Shown here: in pieces, positions 21,232-32,799 of the stretch
Numbering within the stretch: position 1 is the stretch's first letter
How the letters are laid out: the number at the start of each line of letters is the position of its first letter
Source: Anastrepha obliqua
Taxonomy: Eukaryota > Arthropoda > Insecta > Diptera > Tephritidae
Direction: 5' to 3'
DNA length: 64,000 nt
Assembly: GCF_027943255.1 (NCBI RefSeq)
Contig: NC_072894.1
Coordinates: 129,509,601-129,573,600, forward strand
Program-made: the position numbers and the translations under genes
The notes under the pieces: generated by a model
Told to the model about the DNA's origin: nothing
The model's input: only the letters and a program-made list of their open reading frames with translations
The model's database searches: none

Positions 21232-21659
21232 GACAGCAAACCAATAGGGCTCAGAAGAATGGCCGTGAATATCTTGCCGAGAAGAACAGCAAACACTTTT
21301 TACATATTAAACTGGCACAATTCGAGATTCTGCTCGCCGATGGCCGGAATTTTGAAACCTTGTACCCGCACTTTTTAAATTTTTTTGAAAGTTAGCAGAT
21401 ATTTATATAATTTTTGTTTAATAAAAGTTCATGTTATAAAGGAAGAGAAAATTTTGATAATTGAGGGGGACAAATATTTGAAAAGAAAAGTTTGTTGGAA
21501 AATTGAAGTATTCACATGTCGGAAAAATGAGTAGAAAAGCGACGATGTGCCACACAGACACAAAAGCATAGTTGTAAAGCTCGTTTTTGCTGGGCAATTG
21601 TGTATATAATGGGTATAATTCGCAGGGCTTTAATCGCCGTTAGGCTTATTGGACAGTAC

Positions 21660-22830
21660 CAACTGTCTTATGGTGTTTCTACTTTATTTACAATATAAAC
21701 ATGAAGAAAATGCAAAATGTTCCAAATGATCATAGGGCATCGACAGGTTCTCTACATGTATTTTGGGCTAAGATTTTTGCCTGATTCTAGGCTATTTGGA
21801 TTGCTTCCAATTCTCTTTTAGTACAGCGGATCCATGTATTCCGTGGACGTCTCCGCCTGCGTTGCCCTTTTGGGTTCTAGTCCAACACAGTTCTGGCGAT
21901 CTCGTTGTTTGGTCGGCATATAATATGGCCTAGCCAAGTCTATTTTCTACCCCGAATTTCTATTTTCGACTGGGCTGGTGTTTGTGCTTAATAAAGGCGC
22001 TTCATTTGATCAAGGTTGTGACTTGTTGCCTGCATCAAGCTCCAAGTTGTGCAACCGTATAACAGCACTGCCTTGACACTGCAGTTGCTGATTCTTATTT
22101 TTATGCTCCATGTGATGTTGCTGCATCTCCAAACTTTATTGAGTGTAAGAAGAACACTTCTCGCATTATTTATGCTGTCGTTGACATCTTCTTCATAATC
22201 GCCATTTTAATTCATTTTGCTGATAAAGTAACAAAAGCTGTGTACATCTTCAATGAGTTTAAGGCCAAATTTTGCAGCATTCTACGAGAGACATTTCAGT
22301 TTGATCTCTAAATGCAATGCGCGAAAAAACATACATCAAGAGAAACTCATTTACACTCCAGCGGATGCCAAAGGGCAAGAGCAAGCCAAGCGTTGAGTCC
22401 AAAAGTAGAAAGAAGAGAGTAGGTGACAAACGGCATCCCGGTTTTTCTATTCTGGACAAGCCAAAAGGTGCCCTTTCTCGTCCGTTGAAGCGAACTATAA
22501 TTTCGGCGTTTCTGTACAGCTCGCTGAGCAAGGCAACCACCTTCTCTGGAATGCCTTTGATCTGTAAAAGAATCCACATTGCTTCGCGGAAGACAGTGTC
22601 AAAAGCTCGCTCAAAGTCTACAAAAATGCATATATAGTATGGCACAGGTGCGTGTTAAGTTCAGCTGACTGTTCAATGCTTAAATGCAGAATATTAATGT
22701 GGCCAGCACAAGATGGCCAAGGCCGAAAGTCATCTTGTTCCTTGCGTAGAATAGAATCGAGGCCAGGAGAAATACGCTGAATTAGTAAGCTTGCCATCAC
22801 TGTACTATCCTTTTGTGTCACTTGTTTTTG
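21660..22830 (-). pseudogene. Non-LTR retrotransposon reverse-transcriptase fossil
   Basis: Read leftward: LLIQRISPGLDSILRKEQDD (22790-22720), a frameshift, then CIFVDFERAFDTVFREAMW and GCRLSPTLFFLLLD (22630-22410). After a deletion that removes the YADD box come NITWSIKIRI, VKAVLLYGCTTW, TWLGHIICRPNNEIARTVLD and GQRRRRRPRNTW. The series is the finger, palm, thumb and C-terminal tail of the LINE type with the W-IGHTLRKP tail common in insects. Several stops and frameshifts show it is dead. Confidence 0.8.
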
Positions 22831-22849
22831 GAATTTGCTTTAGATATAA

Positions 22850-23600
22850 GTAAATGTGACTGAAGCTTTGCATTCATGCACTGTGGAATTCAGCCACTGT
22901 GTTTGCTCAAGTGAGAAAATCACAACAATAAAAATTTCGCAAAACTAATCTATGTCGTTGAAAGGACACTGATAAAACATACAATTTTTCTTCGTTTTAG
23001 AATTAATTTAATTTGACACGTTGTGCGCCTAAAAGTATACAACAGTTAACAACGCTGCACAAAATTAGAATCTGCATACGTGTGCACAATATTTACTAAA
23101 GCCGCATGAAACGTGACAACAATACCAACACAGTATGTATATGTGCCCCAATTGTGCAATCATGCGAAAATGGTTAAAACTGCGTAAGGTGAAAATACAC
23201 AAGTGCACACATACATATGAACCCGCATACGCTTGTCTGTTGGGGGGAGAGTGTCGTAATAAAAAAAAATAAAAATAAAACGATTGCCTTTGTTTACTCT
23301 TAAAATGAAAAAGTATTTTAAATTTTCCAAGTTTTTTAACAGCCACTATTCGCAATAACATAGTTCCTTTTTAATTTACAACAAGTAATAGGCATCATAT
23401 CTTTTAATCCCGCTCACTTCAGTGGCTTATATGGGCGAGATTGCATTGTTGCTTTGTATGCAATTTGTTATTTTGGCAAGTGCTTTTATGCGACTTGGTA
23501 GCGAAACAAAAAATGCATCAATTTTCAAGCACTGATATTTTTAAACTATTCCACACATTTTTCATGCCCAATTTTTTTCGTTAATTTTTTATAAAAATAT
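22850..23600. other. Non-coding stretch, nothing recognised
   Basis: AT-rich DNA with short simple repeats. No credible gene or element end was seen before the mariner at 23615. Confidence 0.5.
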
Positions 23601-23614
23601 AGGCCATTGAAATA

Positions 23615-24893
23615 GGACTATGAATAAGTTCGTGCGGTTTTTTTCGAAATTTGAAACTTTATTGACGTAAAATGGTTACAAATTTATTATTCAAAGTATT
23701 GTCCATCGCTTACTACTACTTTTTCCCATCTTTCTGGCAATTCACGGATTCCCTTTGTGAAAAATTCGGTCGGTTTTGCCGCAATCCACGAATCGATCCA
23801 TTTTTTGACTTCATCGTAATTACGGAAGTGCTGGTCAGCCAGGCCATGTTGCATCGATCGGAAGAGATAGTAATCGGATGGCGCAAGGTCTGGACTATAC
23901 GGCGGGTGGGGTAGGACATCCCATTTGAGCGTTTCTAAGTATGTTTTGACCACTTGTGCAACATGTGGCCGAGCATTGTCATGTTGCAAAATAACTTTGT
24001 CGTGTCTATCGGCGTATTGCGGCCGTTTTTCTCGCAGTGCTCGGCTCAAACGCATCAATTGTCGTCGGTAGACATCCCCCGTAATCGTTTCATTCGGTTT
24101 CAGTAGCTCATAATACACAACACCCAGCTGGTCCCACCACATACACAGCATAACCTTCAGGCCATGAATATTCTGCGCCGACGTCGATGTTGAAGCATGG
24201 CCAGGGTATCCATACGTTGCCCGACGTTTTGGATTGTCGTAATGGACCCACTTTTCATCGCCAGTCACAATTCGATGCAAAAAACCCTTTCTTTTGTGCC
24301 GTTGAAGCAGTTGTTCGCATGCCATAAAACGGTGTTCAACGTCTCTTGGCTTCAATTCATACGGCACCCAATGGCCTACCTTTCGGATCATTCCCATGGC
24401 TTTTAAACGTTTGGAAATGGTTGATTGATCAACTCCCAAAGTTTTTGCAACCTCTTCTTGCGTTTGAGCCGGATCTTGATCGAGCAATTCCTCCAATTCG
24501 GTATCCATGAACTTTGGCGGCGCACCCTCGCGTTCTTCGTCTTCCAAGCCAAAATCACCACTTTTAAAGCGTGCAAACCACTTCTGGCACGTTCGCTCAG
24601 CTAGAGCATGCTCACCATAAACTTCCACCAAGATACGATGACTTTCGGCTGCTTTTTTCTTCATATTAAAATAATGAAGAAGAATTCCCCGCAAAAACAC
24701 ATTATTTGGCACGAAATTCGACATTTTCAAGTGTGGTAAAAATATTGTTGTTTACGCTTCAAATAAAAAACTTATACTGACGTTTGTGCCTTACGACAGT
24801 AGCTCTCCAATGAATGTTTGGAAATGTGGATCGATGGAATAATAATCAAGTTACGCCATCTGTTGTAAAACCGCACGAACTTATTCATAGTCC
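23615..24893 (-). mobile_element. Mariner transposon, complete copy (1279 bp)
   Basis: Left end GGACTATGAATAAGTTCGTG at 23615 and its inverted copy ending at 24893 are perfect over at least 27 bp, flanked by TA duplications (23613-23614 and 24894-24895). A full transposase frame lies between, on the minus strand. Size and termini are those of a canonical mariner. With an intact frame and perfect ends it may be young and possibly still active. Confidence 0.95.
23687..24730 (-). CDS. Mariner transposase, intact (347 residues)
   Basis: The ATG at 24730 opens an unbroken 347-residue frame, the normal mariner size. The N-terminal half has paired helix-turn-helix regions (residues about 20-110, with CQKWFARFKSGDFGLEDEER and QEEVAKTLGVDQSTISKRLK). 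The linker contains WVPYEL. The DD34D triad is present: TGDEKW, LQHDNARPH and SPDLAPSDYYLF, with exactly 34 residues between the second and third Asp. By family it cuts and pastes the element at TA sites. The overall sequence resembles the mellifera-type mariners as I remember them. A sister copy at 30138-31167 differs by few residues. Confidence 0.95.
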   Translation of the reverse strand: MKMSNFVPNNVFLRGILLHYFNMKKKAAESHRILVEVYGEHALAERTCQKWFARFKSGDFGLEDEEREGAPPKFMDTELEELLDQDPAQTQEEVAKTLGVDQSTISKRLKAMGMIRKVGHWVPYELKPRDVEHRFMACEQLLQRHKRKGFLHRIVTGDEKWVHYDNPKRRATYGYPGHASTSTSAQNIHGLKVMLCMWWDQLGVVYYELLKPNETITGDVYRRQLMRLSRALREKRPQYADRHDKVILQHDNARPHVAQVVKTYLETLKWDVLPHPPYSPDLAPSDYYLFRSMQHGLADQHFRNYDEVKKWIDSWIAAKPTEFFTKGIRELPERWEKVVVSDGQYFE

Positions 24894-24899
24894 TATTAT

Positions 24900-26390
24900 A
24901 ATAAAAGTTTTTTAATTCAAAGTTCCAAACTTTGTGCAGCATTCACCAAAATTTTACAAATTTCAAGAAATTGTTACAAAAATTTAAAATTTTTGTTGCG
25001 AATCTTTAGAAAACTGTTGGGTACACAGTTTTGTAGCTCTTTCAATTTTAGTACAATAAATGTAAGTATGAAGTCACTCGAAGAAAGTATTAACTTTTGA
25101 CATTTTGTTGTTGTATAGTATATGAGGTTGATAATTTTCTGCCATACAAAGAACTTCCAAATACTCGTAACCTATGTGATTTATATTAAATTTAATGAGA
25201 TTCACAACTGCACAACTGTTGACAACTATAGTCTTATAAAAAATTAACGAAGCAATTTTAGCATATTGATTTAGAAATCTCACATTCCCTTCGCTACGCC
25301 AATGGATGAAAGTCTGTGGTACTTAATTCAGACTCTAAGGAATCAGATTTTCATCAACATAAATTTGAAGAAGTCTTAAATGGCCATCTGATCAGTCAAG
25401 CCACTCTCTAATTGAATATTCGCACTCACAGTTGGTCGCTTAACCACTGTTACTCTCATGCGGCCAACAACAATACATGGCCTTAGCTGGAATACAATTC
25501 TGTAAATTCGAAAAAATCTGCTTATGTTTATGCTACATAGAATTCTCGGAACGTTAACAAGATCAACAACTTCGACGCCCACCCACATTAGAAATGGTTT
25601 TAAGTAATTCTGCTGATTCATTTTAGATATTATGCTCAAACAAGTCGTTTTCTTGGTCAGTTTCATTAAAAATGCAATATAACGTTTTCCAAACCAGTTA
25701 TCACTCTTAACACTCGCGCTCGATTTATTCATGCGAAATTCTATTTATAGCGCACAATTCGACGTAATTTACAATCACCACGCTTAGTACTTACTTATGT
25801 GTATGTACTTATAGTTCATTTTGAATATTTATATGTATATATAGCACTTTGCAACAACAATCGCGCACGATCGTGCTTATTTTTAGCGAAGCGATAATTG
25901 CCAACCGCAGCTGCAAATTCTAAAGTTCTCAAAGCTTTCTTGAATTCCTCACAATATTAATATTTTCTTATGCAAATACTATAAAAATGTTCTTCTTGTG
26001 CTTCTCTTGCGCACCCACACATACCCGAAGCTAGAATTATTGAAAATAATTACATACGGCGCTGTGTAAACGATTATAGCTGAATTTTGATGAGCTGAAT
26101 ATGAACTCAAGTGCGCTTATGAGCTCTAGAAGAGTTCTATGCCACAGAATTTTATACCAGGATACTGATTGTTTAATAAATGTAAATAAATGTAATTTCT
26201 AATACGTTATAGGAGCTTTCAAGAGCTGAATCTAACTTTAAATGCCTTTAATTGATGGATAGAGGGCTGAATTGCGTTCGTGAACAAATTTTAAGTTCTA
26301 CAAAAGTGCGGGTTTTCAGGCACACTGAATTTGAAACCGTTTGGAAAAATCCGAATTTAAATAAAATAATTATGTATGTCACAGTATTTT
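24900..26390. other. Non-coding stretch, one weak 118-codon frame
   Basis: A minus-strand frame at 25376-25732 (118 codons) has no recognisable domain. The rest is AT-rich with no termini or RNA genes seen. Confidence 0.4.
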
Positions 26391-26395
26391 CTACA

Positions 26396-26665
26396 ATGGA
26401 AAAAATCAGGTATCGTACAGTGATGGGATTTTTGTTTTTGGGTGATGTAAAAGCAAAGGAACTTTATGAACCAATGTTGAAAGTGTATAAGGACTTTTCG
26501 CCATCAATAGTTGAATAGTTGCATAGTTGAAAGATGGGTTGCTGAATTTAAACGTGGTCGTACAAGCCTTGAAGACGATCCAAGTAAGGGACGTCCAAAA
26601 ACAGCAACAGCACCAGAAATACGCTGTGTAGTATCAAAAAGCTGCGCTGGCCTAAAGATATCCCT
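26396..26665 (+). pseudogene. Mariner transposase N-terminal fossil (different subfamily)
   Basis: The plus strand reads MEKIRYRTVMGFLFLGDVKA, KELYEPMLKVYKDFSPS, then after a frameshift ERWVAEFKRGRTSLEDDPSK and GRPKTATAPEI. This is the first DNA-binding part of a mariner transposase unlike the two complete copies. The catalytic part is missing and no ends were found. Confidence 0.75.
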
Positions 26666-27330
26666 AGTTATAAAGGCAGACGCGAATTGATTGGACAGCA
26701 AAGAATTGAAGGTAGGCGATTCTACTTTTTGGTTCTCTTCGTTTATAATCTTTTAAGTCCCGATATAAATTGCTGTGAGCTACTGCGCTCAATTAAACTT
26801 CAAACAAAACACCTTGGATTAAGGTAGGTTAGTTTAATTGTAGATCAACGGTGAGGTGTATACATACAAATGCACTAGTATACAAATATTTTCCTAAAAA
26901 TTTGTATCTCATAAACAAATTTTGGGTCGCTGAACACGAAAATAAGTTTCATTTATTTTTCCAAAACCACTTCGGAAAGAAATCTGCGATTCGGCTTCAC
27001 ATTTTCGTAATGAAATTTTAATGCATTTTAATATTTTTAATTATTATTTTTTTTCACAAAACGCATCAACTAAACAGACTGAATAAAAATAAATACCTCT
27101 TTTTTTAATTTAAACGTCAACACACCTCAAAGCACTGTGCCAGATGACACAGATCAACGCAAAGAGGCGGAATGATGTTCCGAAAAGTTAATTTTATTAA
27201 TTTTTGTATAGTTTTTGTAGTTTTTGCGATAACCGGCAAAATGACCTACAAAACAGAGGTTTTTCACATATCTCGGGAACGCTTCTTTGGAAAAATATGT
27301 AAATGAACTCAATTTCGTGTTCAGCAGTAC

Positions 27331-27515
27331 TTTTTTCTAACAGTGGTCGCCCGTCGGCAGGCAATAGCATAGCTCCGAGTGTATTTCTGCCATGAAAAAG
27401 ATACTCATAAAAAATATCTGCCGTTCGGAGTCAGTTTAAAACTGTATTTTTCTCCATTTGTGGAACACCATCAGGACGCATATCACAAATCGGAGGACGA
27501 GCTCGGCCTAATTTT
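27331..27515 (+). mobile_element. SINE body fragment
   Basis: It shares the body of the SINE at 36697: agtggtcgcccgtcggcagg, tgccatgaaaaagatactca, atatctgccgttcggagtca and tccatttgtggaacaccatc. The tRNA-like head is missing, so it is 5' truncated. Confidence 0.7.
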
Positions 27516-28339
27516 TTTTAGTACTTTTTTCGCGTGATATTCACAATAAAGCAATATCGAGCTGATTGCCAAATTAAAAAGCCTACAAAATTTTTCTCAA
27601 AACACGCAGCAACACAAAAACTGTAAAATTTAAATTCACGCTAACGATATTGAGTTATCGATCTTGAGACGGTGTTATCGCACATCGCCAGCGTGGCATA
27701 CAAATGCAAACTCATATCTTTACGACTCTGTTTACACTTGGAAGCGATTGCCTGAGCAAGCAAACTGAAAAGAAGAACTACACACTCTCGCACACACACA
27801 GACACCCGTTTACTGGCTAAGTTAACTGCATTGTTGAGCTATTTTTAGCTGCGAAACTTAAACGCGATACTTATTTTTATTGCAAGCACTCCAACTGGCC
27901 ACTCTGTCACTAGTTGTTATGCCATAGACTCGTAATGTGTGTATGTGTTTATTTCACTCTTGTTTTCAGTTACATTATTTTTAATTTTGTTTATGCCCGC
28001 ATACCCACACCTTTGTGCATATGTATGTATGTGTATGTATTTAGTTACATATGTAAAACATTTTCTAAGTAAATACTTCATCTTGCTGAGCTTTCTTAAT
28101 TATTTATTTATTACTTGACAAACGCTACTGGAATACGGGTATAACACAAATATTTGCTTTGCTGTAGTAGTTATCGCTGTTCTCCACCACTGCTTCGCAT
28201 GTGCCGCCACCCACCCGCTTACTTTGCTTTGGGGACGACTGCTTATTTATGACTACACGGCAACAAATATTCTTTTGACTGAGTGACTGACGCTGTTGTT
28301 GTTGATCGTGTTGTGTTGTAGCGCTTTACGAGCATTTAC

Positions 28340-28960
28340 TTATTGTCTTTTTGGTTTGCGTATGTGTGTGTGATTTTCGCGAGTTCGCTGTTTGCGCATT
28401 TTCGACGCCGAAGACATGGCTTATTAGAGTTTTCACTATCTAACGTCGCGCCATGCTTTATGGCAAAAGTTTTTTTTTTTTGAATCGTGCCCCCGCACCC
28501 AGCAGCTTTCGCGCACCGCCGTAAAATTCTAGTTTTTAATTCCAATTACAATAGCGGCCTTTTTGTAATTTAACGTTTATTTTTCAACCGACAATTTGTA
28601 TATATTTAACACCACTACGCTAATATTTGCACTTTATTTTTAGCTTTGACACCCCCCACTTGTCGATCGCTCGGCGATTTGAATTCGTATGATTTACACA
28701 CTTTCAGAGACGTATATATATCTGCAGTTAAATATTTTCGCACATTCAGATATATTAAATACACACAGACATACACAAAATATGCCATATCCGATTGGGC
28801 GCTGGCGCTTGCGGCACCCAGCTTCTGACGTCGCGGGCGGCAGTGTTCTAATGAGTAGCGCGTGTTTGTCTGTTGGTAGGTACGCACATACCAACGCTCA
28901 AATATATATATACTCGTACTAAGTGAGCGCATACATCGGTTAGACATTAACGACTATCTG
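28340..28960 (-). promoter_or_regulatory. Candidate promoter / 5' UTR region for a minus-strand transcript
   Basis: Read on the minus strand, this stretch is locally GC-richer (about 28800-28850), followed by AT-rich leader-like sequence with many A-runs and no long frame, as in fly 5' leaders. It is upstream of, and on the same strand as, the Gyc76C-like start exon, which needs a 5' non-coding exon. No splice donor could be chosen with confidence. It could equally belong to another gene. Confidence 0.2.
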
Positions 28961-29687
28961 ACTGCTTTTGCGCTTACAATTGTGCAGCCGTTGCGCCCTG
29001 CAAATGATAACTGTCTGACTGCCTCGGGAGCAGTGCCGATGGCGCATAAATGCCTACTATCATATGGAGGTTATTCGCCTGAACTCGTTTGTAAAACGAT
29101 ATCAGCAACAATAATGGCAACACACATAAGTATGTACACATGTAAGTATGTAAATATTTCAGATTAATTTGTAATTATATGCAATCGGTTTTATCCTCAT
29201 AAGTTGATATGCGAAATAGCAAATTTTCTGAAGCGTGCTGAGACTGCGGTGCAATTTTGTATTTAGTTTAAAATAGTTTAAAATCCCTTCTTCTACAGAT
29301 TGTGCGTGTATGCGTATTAATCTTTTTCCTGAGATTCCCTGGTACCCCCAGTGATACTTTCAGTTAAATTTTTTAACGCCATCATTCTGAAGAATTTCGT
29401 CGCTTAACAGATAACCTAAGCTTTGTTTTGTTCATTCATTCATCGTATTCTCTCGACATGTCATTATTATCATATTATAAAGTATATAAGTACTGGAAGT
29501 GGAACTACATACCTGTACATATGTGGGAAGGTGTGTTAAGTAGCTAGCAAGGAAACGTTCACTCTTTCACAGTCACAATTTATCTTAAGTTAGGCTAGGC
29601 TCTACTGGCTGGCCAAAGCCACGCAGAGACCATTTTGGCCCATAGCGATACCAGAGCAGAGTAATATTTTAATGAGCAGATGTATCG

Positions 29688-29935
29688 CTCAAGAATGGCT
29701 TGGTGCATTACTACCATTCGGAATTCGGAGAGAACGTAGGTTCGAATCTCCATGAAACACTAAAATGAAGAAAAAATTTTTTCTAACTGCGGTCGCCCCT
29801 CGGTAGGCAATGGCAAACTTCGAAGTGTATTTCACAAAAAAGTTCCTCATAAAAAATATCTGCCCTTCGGAGTTAGCTTAAAACTGAAGGTCTCTCTATT
29901 TGTGGAACAACATCACGGCGCACACTACAAATACG
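29688..29935 (+). mobile_element. SINE copy, tRNA-headed, degenerate
   Basis: Head ggcttggtgcattactacca, B-box-like ggttcgaatctcc, then body motifs gcggtcgcccctcggtaggc and tatctgcccttcggagttag. It is a diverged member of the family at 36697. It lies immediately before the second mariner. Confidence 0.7.
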
Positions 29936-29968
29936 GTGAAAACGCAAATTATATAAGTAGATATAATA

Positions 29969-31237
29969 GGTCTATCGATAAGTTCGTGCGGTTTTACAAC
30001 AGATGGCGTAACTTGATTATTATTCCATCGATCCACATTTCCAAACATTCATTGGAGAGCTACTGTCGTAAGGCACAAACGTCAGTATAAGTTTTTTATT
30101 TGAAGCGTAAACAACAATATTTTTACCACACTTGAAAATGTCGAATTTCGTGCCAAATAATGTGTTTTTGCGGGGAATTTTTTAATATGAAGAAAAAAGC
30201 AGCCGAAAGTCATCGTATCTTGGTGGAAGTTTATGGTGAGCATGCTCTAGCTGAGCGAACGTGCCAGAAGTGGTTTGCACGCTTTAAAAGTGGTGATTTT
30301 GGCTTGGAAGACGAAGAACGCGAGGGTGCGCCGCCAAAGTTCATGGATACCGAATTGGAGGAATTGCTCGATCAAGATCCGGCTCAAACGCAAGAAGAGG
30401 TTGCAAAAACTTTGGGAGTTGATCAATCAACCATTTCCAAACGTTTAAAAGCCATGGGAATGATCCGAAAGGTAGGCCATTGGGTGCCGTATGAATTGAA
30501 GCCAAGAGACGTTGAACGCCGTTTTATGGCATGCGAACAACTGCTTCAACGGCACAAAAGAAAGGGTTTTTTGCATCGAATTGTGACTGGCGATGAAAAG
30601 TGGGTCCATTACCACAATCCAAAACGTCGGGCAACGTATGGATACCCTGGCCATGCTTCAACATCGACGTCGGCGCAGAATATTCATGGCCTGAAGGTTA
30701 TGCTGTGTATCTGGTGGGACCAGCTGGGTGTTGTGTATTATGAGCTACTGAAACCGAATGAAACGATTACGGGGGATGTCTACCGACGACAATTGATGCG
30801 TTTGAGCCGAGCACTGCGAGAAAAATGGCCGCAATACGCCGATAGACACGACAAAGTTATTTTGCAACATGACAATGCTCGGCCACATGTTGCACAAGTG
30901 GTCAAAACATACTTAGAAACGCTCAAATGGGATGTCCTACCCCACCCGCTGTATAGTCCAGACCTTGCGCCATCCGATTACTATCTCTTCCGATCGATGC
31001 AACATGGCCTGGCTGACCAGCACTTCCGTAATTACGATGAAGTCAAAAAATGGATCGATTCGTGGATTGCGGCAAAACCGACCGAATTTTTCACAAAGGG
31101 AATCCGTGAATTGCCAGAAAGATGGGAAAAAGTAGTAGTAAGCGATGGACAATACTTTGAATATTAAATTTGTAACCATTTTACGTCAATAAAGTTTCAA
31201 ATTTCGAAAAAAAACCGCACGAACTTAAACATAGTCC
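29969..31237 (+). mobile_element. Mariner transposon, second copy (1269 bp)
   Basis: TA duplications at 29967-29968 and 31238-31239 flank ends related to those of the 23615 copy. The left end has substitutions (GGTCTATCGATAAGTTCGTG) and the right end reads CCTATG...TTTAAGTTCG in reverse. The interior is almost identical to the first copy. It carries an 11-bp deletion in the transposase start region, which accounts for most of the length difference. Confidence 0.95.
30138..31167 (+). pseudogene. Mariner transposase with N-terminal frameshift
   Basis: The native ATG at 30138 gives MSNFVPNNVFLRGIF and then a stop, because 11 bp present in the first copy are missing after GGAATT. The correct frame is open from 30160 and has an internal Met at 30187 (MKKKAAESHR), so a protein lacking about 20 residues could be made. 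The DD34D triad (TGDEKW, HDNARPH, APSDYYLF) is intact. Differences from copy one include Asp to His in WVHYHN and Met to Ile in MLCIWW. Loss of the first helix would probably impair DNA binding. Confidence 0.85.
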
Positions 31238-31609
31238 TATTAATTTAACAATCTATATACATATATAAGTTACGCGCAGCGGTCGCGAATTTTTGGAGCC
31301 GCTCAAGCTCCAGTTCAGGAATATATTCTAGTATTTCAAAACTGAGAGCACCACAGGTAACATAGTCTAGTTTTCGAGAGAGCCAAACAGTAACATAGAA
31401 GATACTCCCGGCTTTCGCTTGATTTAGCTTGTAAGCATGCGCTGCAACTAGCTAGAGTCCTATGTCCTAGCAACTTTGCAATTGGTTACTCTAAACCATC
31501 TGCCTTTCACCTTTCTCAACATGTGCCCCTCTAGTTCTTATTGAATTGCGCACAGGGGTTGAAGTACCTGACTTATTTGATCCCCTATAAGTGTCGCGCC
31601 TTCTTTTGT

Positions 31610-31985
31610 TACGAGGGCGGGTCAAGAAGTCCGTGACTTTTTGTATTTCTGACCTCTTTACTGAAAAAGAAATACTGCTCCTGTCAACAGGCATCTGTCA
31701 GTTGACTCCTGTCAAAATTTGAACGTGCTGCGTCAATTAGTTTGTGTTTTACAGCTACCTTTATCAGACTACCCAGTAATTTGAGAAGAAAATGGAAAAA
31801 ACTAAATTTCGTGTGCTTATTAAGCCGATTCACCCTTAGAAACCCACTATTTCGACTGTTGTTTGGTCTCTGGTGTGTGGTGATGGATCCATGTTTCGTC
31901 CACGGTTACAAAACGGCACAAAAACTGATCCATATTGCGATTAAACAACGCCAAACCTTCCTATGAAGTTGTTACACGATTACGA
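31610..31985 (+). pseudogene. Rearranged mariner: N-terminus joined to an inverted catalytic fragment
   Basis: The plus strand at 31792-31824 reads MEKTKFRVLIK, a mariner start. From about 31826 to 31985 the reading switches to the minus strand: SEGLALFNRNMDQF-like sequence, then CRFVTVDETWIHHHTPETKQ, QSK, a stop, and WVSKGES, the first catalytic-Asp region. The two halves point toward each other. An upstream start of the element may be gggtcaagaagtccgtgact near 31617. The subfamily differs from the two complete mariners. Confidence 0.6.
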
Positions 31986-32360
31986 TTGTGGTCGACTGTG
32001 AATCATTTCCCTCTACGTCTTTATGTCCCGGAACCCCATAGACACAAAGCCTGCGATTACGAGCGAGCTTGTTGATTGCTCCCTTGCATTCATGGACATT
32101 TTTGGATGATAGACAGTTTGATTTGATCGATTTTATAGCCGCTTGGCTAGCCACGTAGAATCAGTTAATTATTGCTTCTATACATACAAACTCAGCTGCT
32201 TTGTCTACAGCAAAGACCACAGCTTCAAAAACACAATGCAATGGTTATTGAGCTTAAATGACTTGTTGATGCTTAATTCCGCACGCTGTCATATCGCCAA
32301 CCCCATTTTCCATTTTTGATCCATCGGTAAAAACACTGATGCTGCTGTACAATTTATCTT
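31986..32360 (-). pseudogene. LINE RNase H fossil
   Basis: Read leftward: VFTDGSKMENGVGDM, then a damaged region ending VFEAVVFAVDKAAEFV, then SQAAIKSIKSNCLSS and LCVYGVPGHKDVEGN. This is the order of RNase H motifs in R1/I-type LINEs. The first Asp, the helix Glu region, SQAAI and the PGH-EGN motif are all seen, but frames are broken. Confidence 0.65.
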
Positions 32361-32799
32361 GCCGCCACTAAATTACCTTTCAAGAAATAATCGATTTTCA
32401 TCAGCATGATGAATTAAGTACAGCATTCATCTTTCTTTATATATACGCAAACCACACACAATTTTAAAGAAAATAAGCATTTTCCATTATTCAGCGTGGC
32501 ATAGAAGTGGAAAGAAAAAAGACAGTGTAAAAAGAATAAAAATAAAATGGAAAACTTTATCCGGCGAAGTCCTCACGAATCCTCCCAAGTAGCTAAATCG
32601 AGAGTCTGAGCCAGTCGACAATGCGCGATTTCAAGTGGAAAGGAGGTAAGTATGTGCGTACATATGTCAACATAGACTTTCATAAGTACATAAAAATTAA
32701 TAAAAAAGTGATGTGTGCAGCTTATAGCTCTCGCTATAATGCGAACACGAAATAACGTTTCGTACACCAGGCACATTTCTGCAGCTGCTTAAATTTAAA

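Noticed and set aside
25376..25732. 118-codon minus-strand frame
   Set aside because: No recognised motif and AT-rich codon use like the surroundings; not enough to call a gene.
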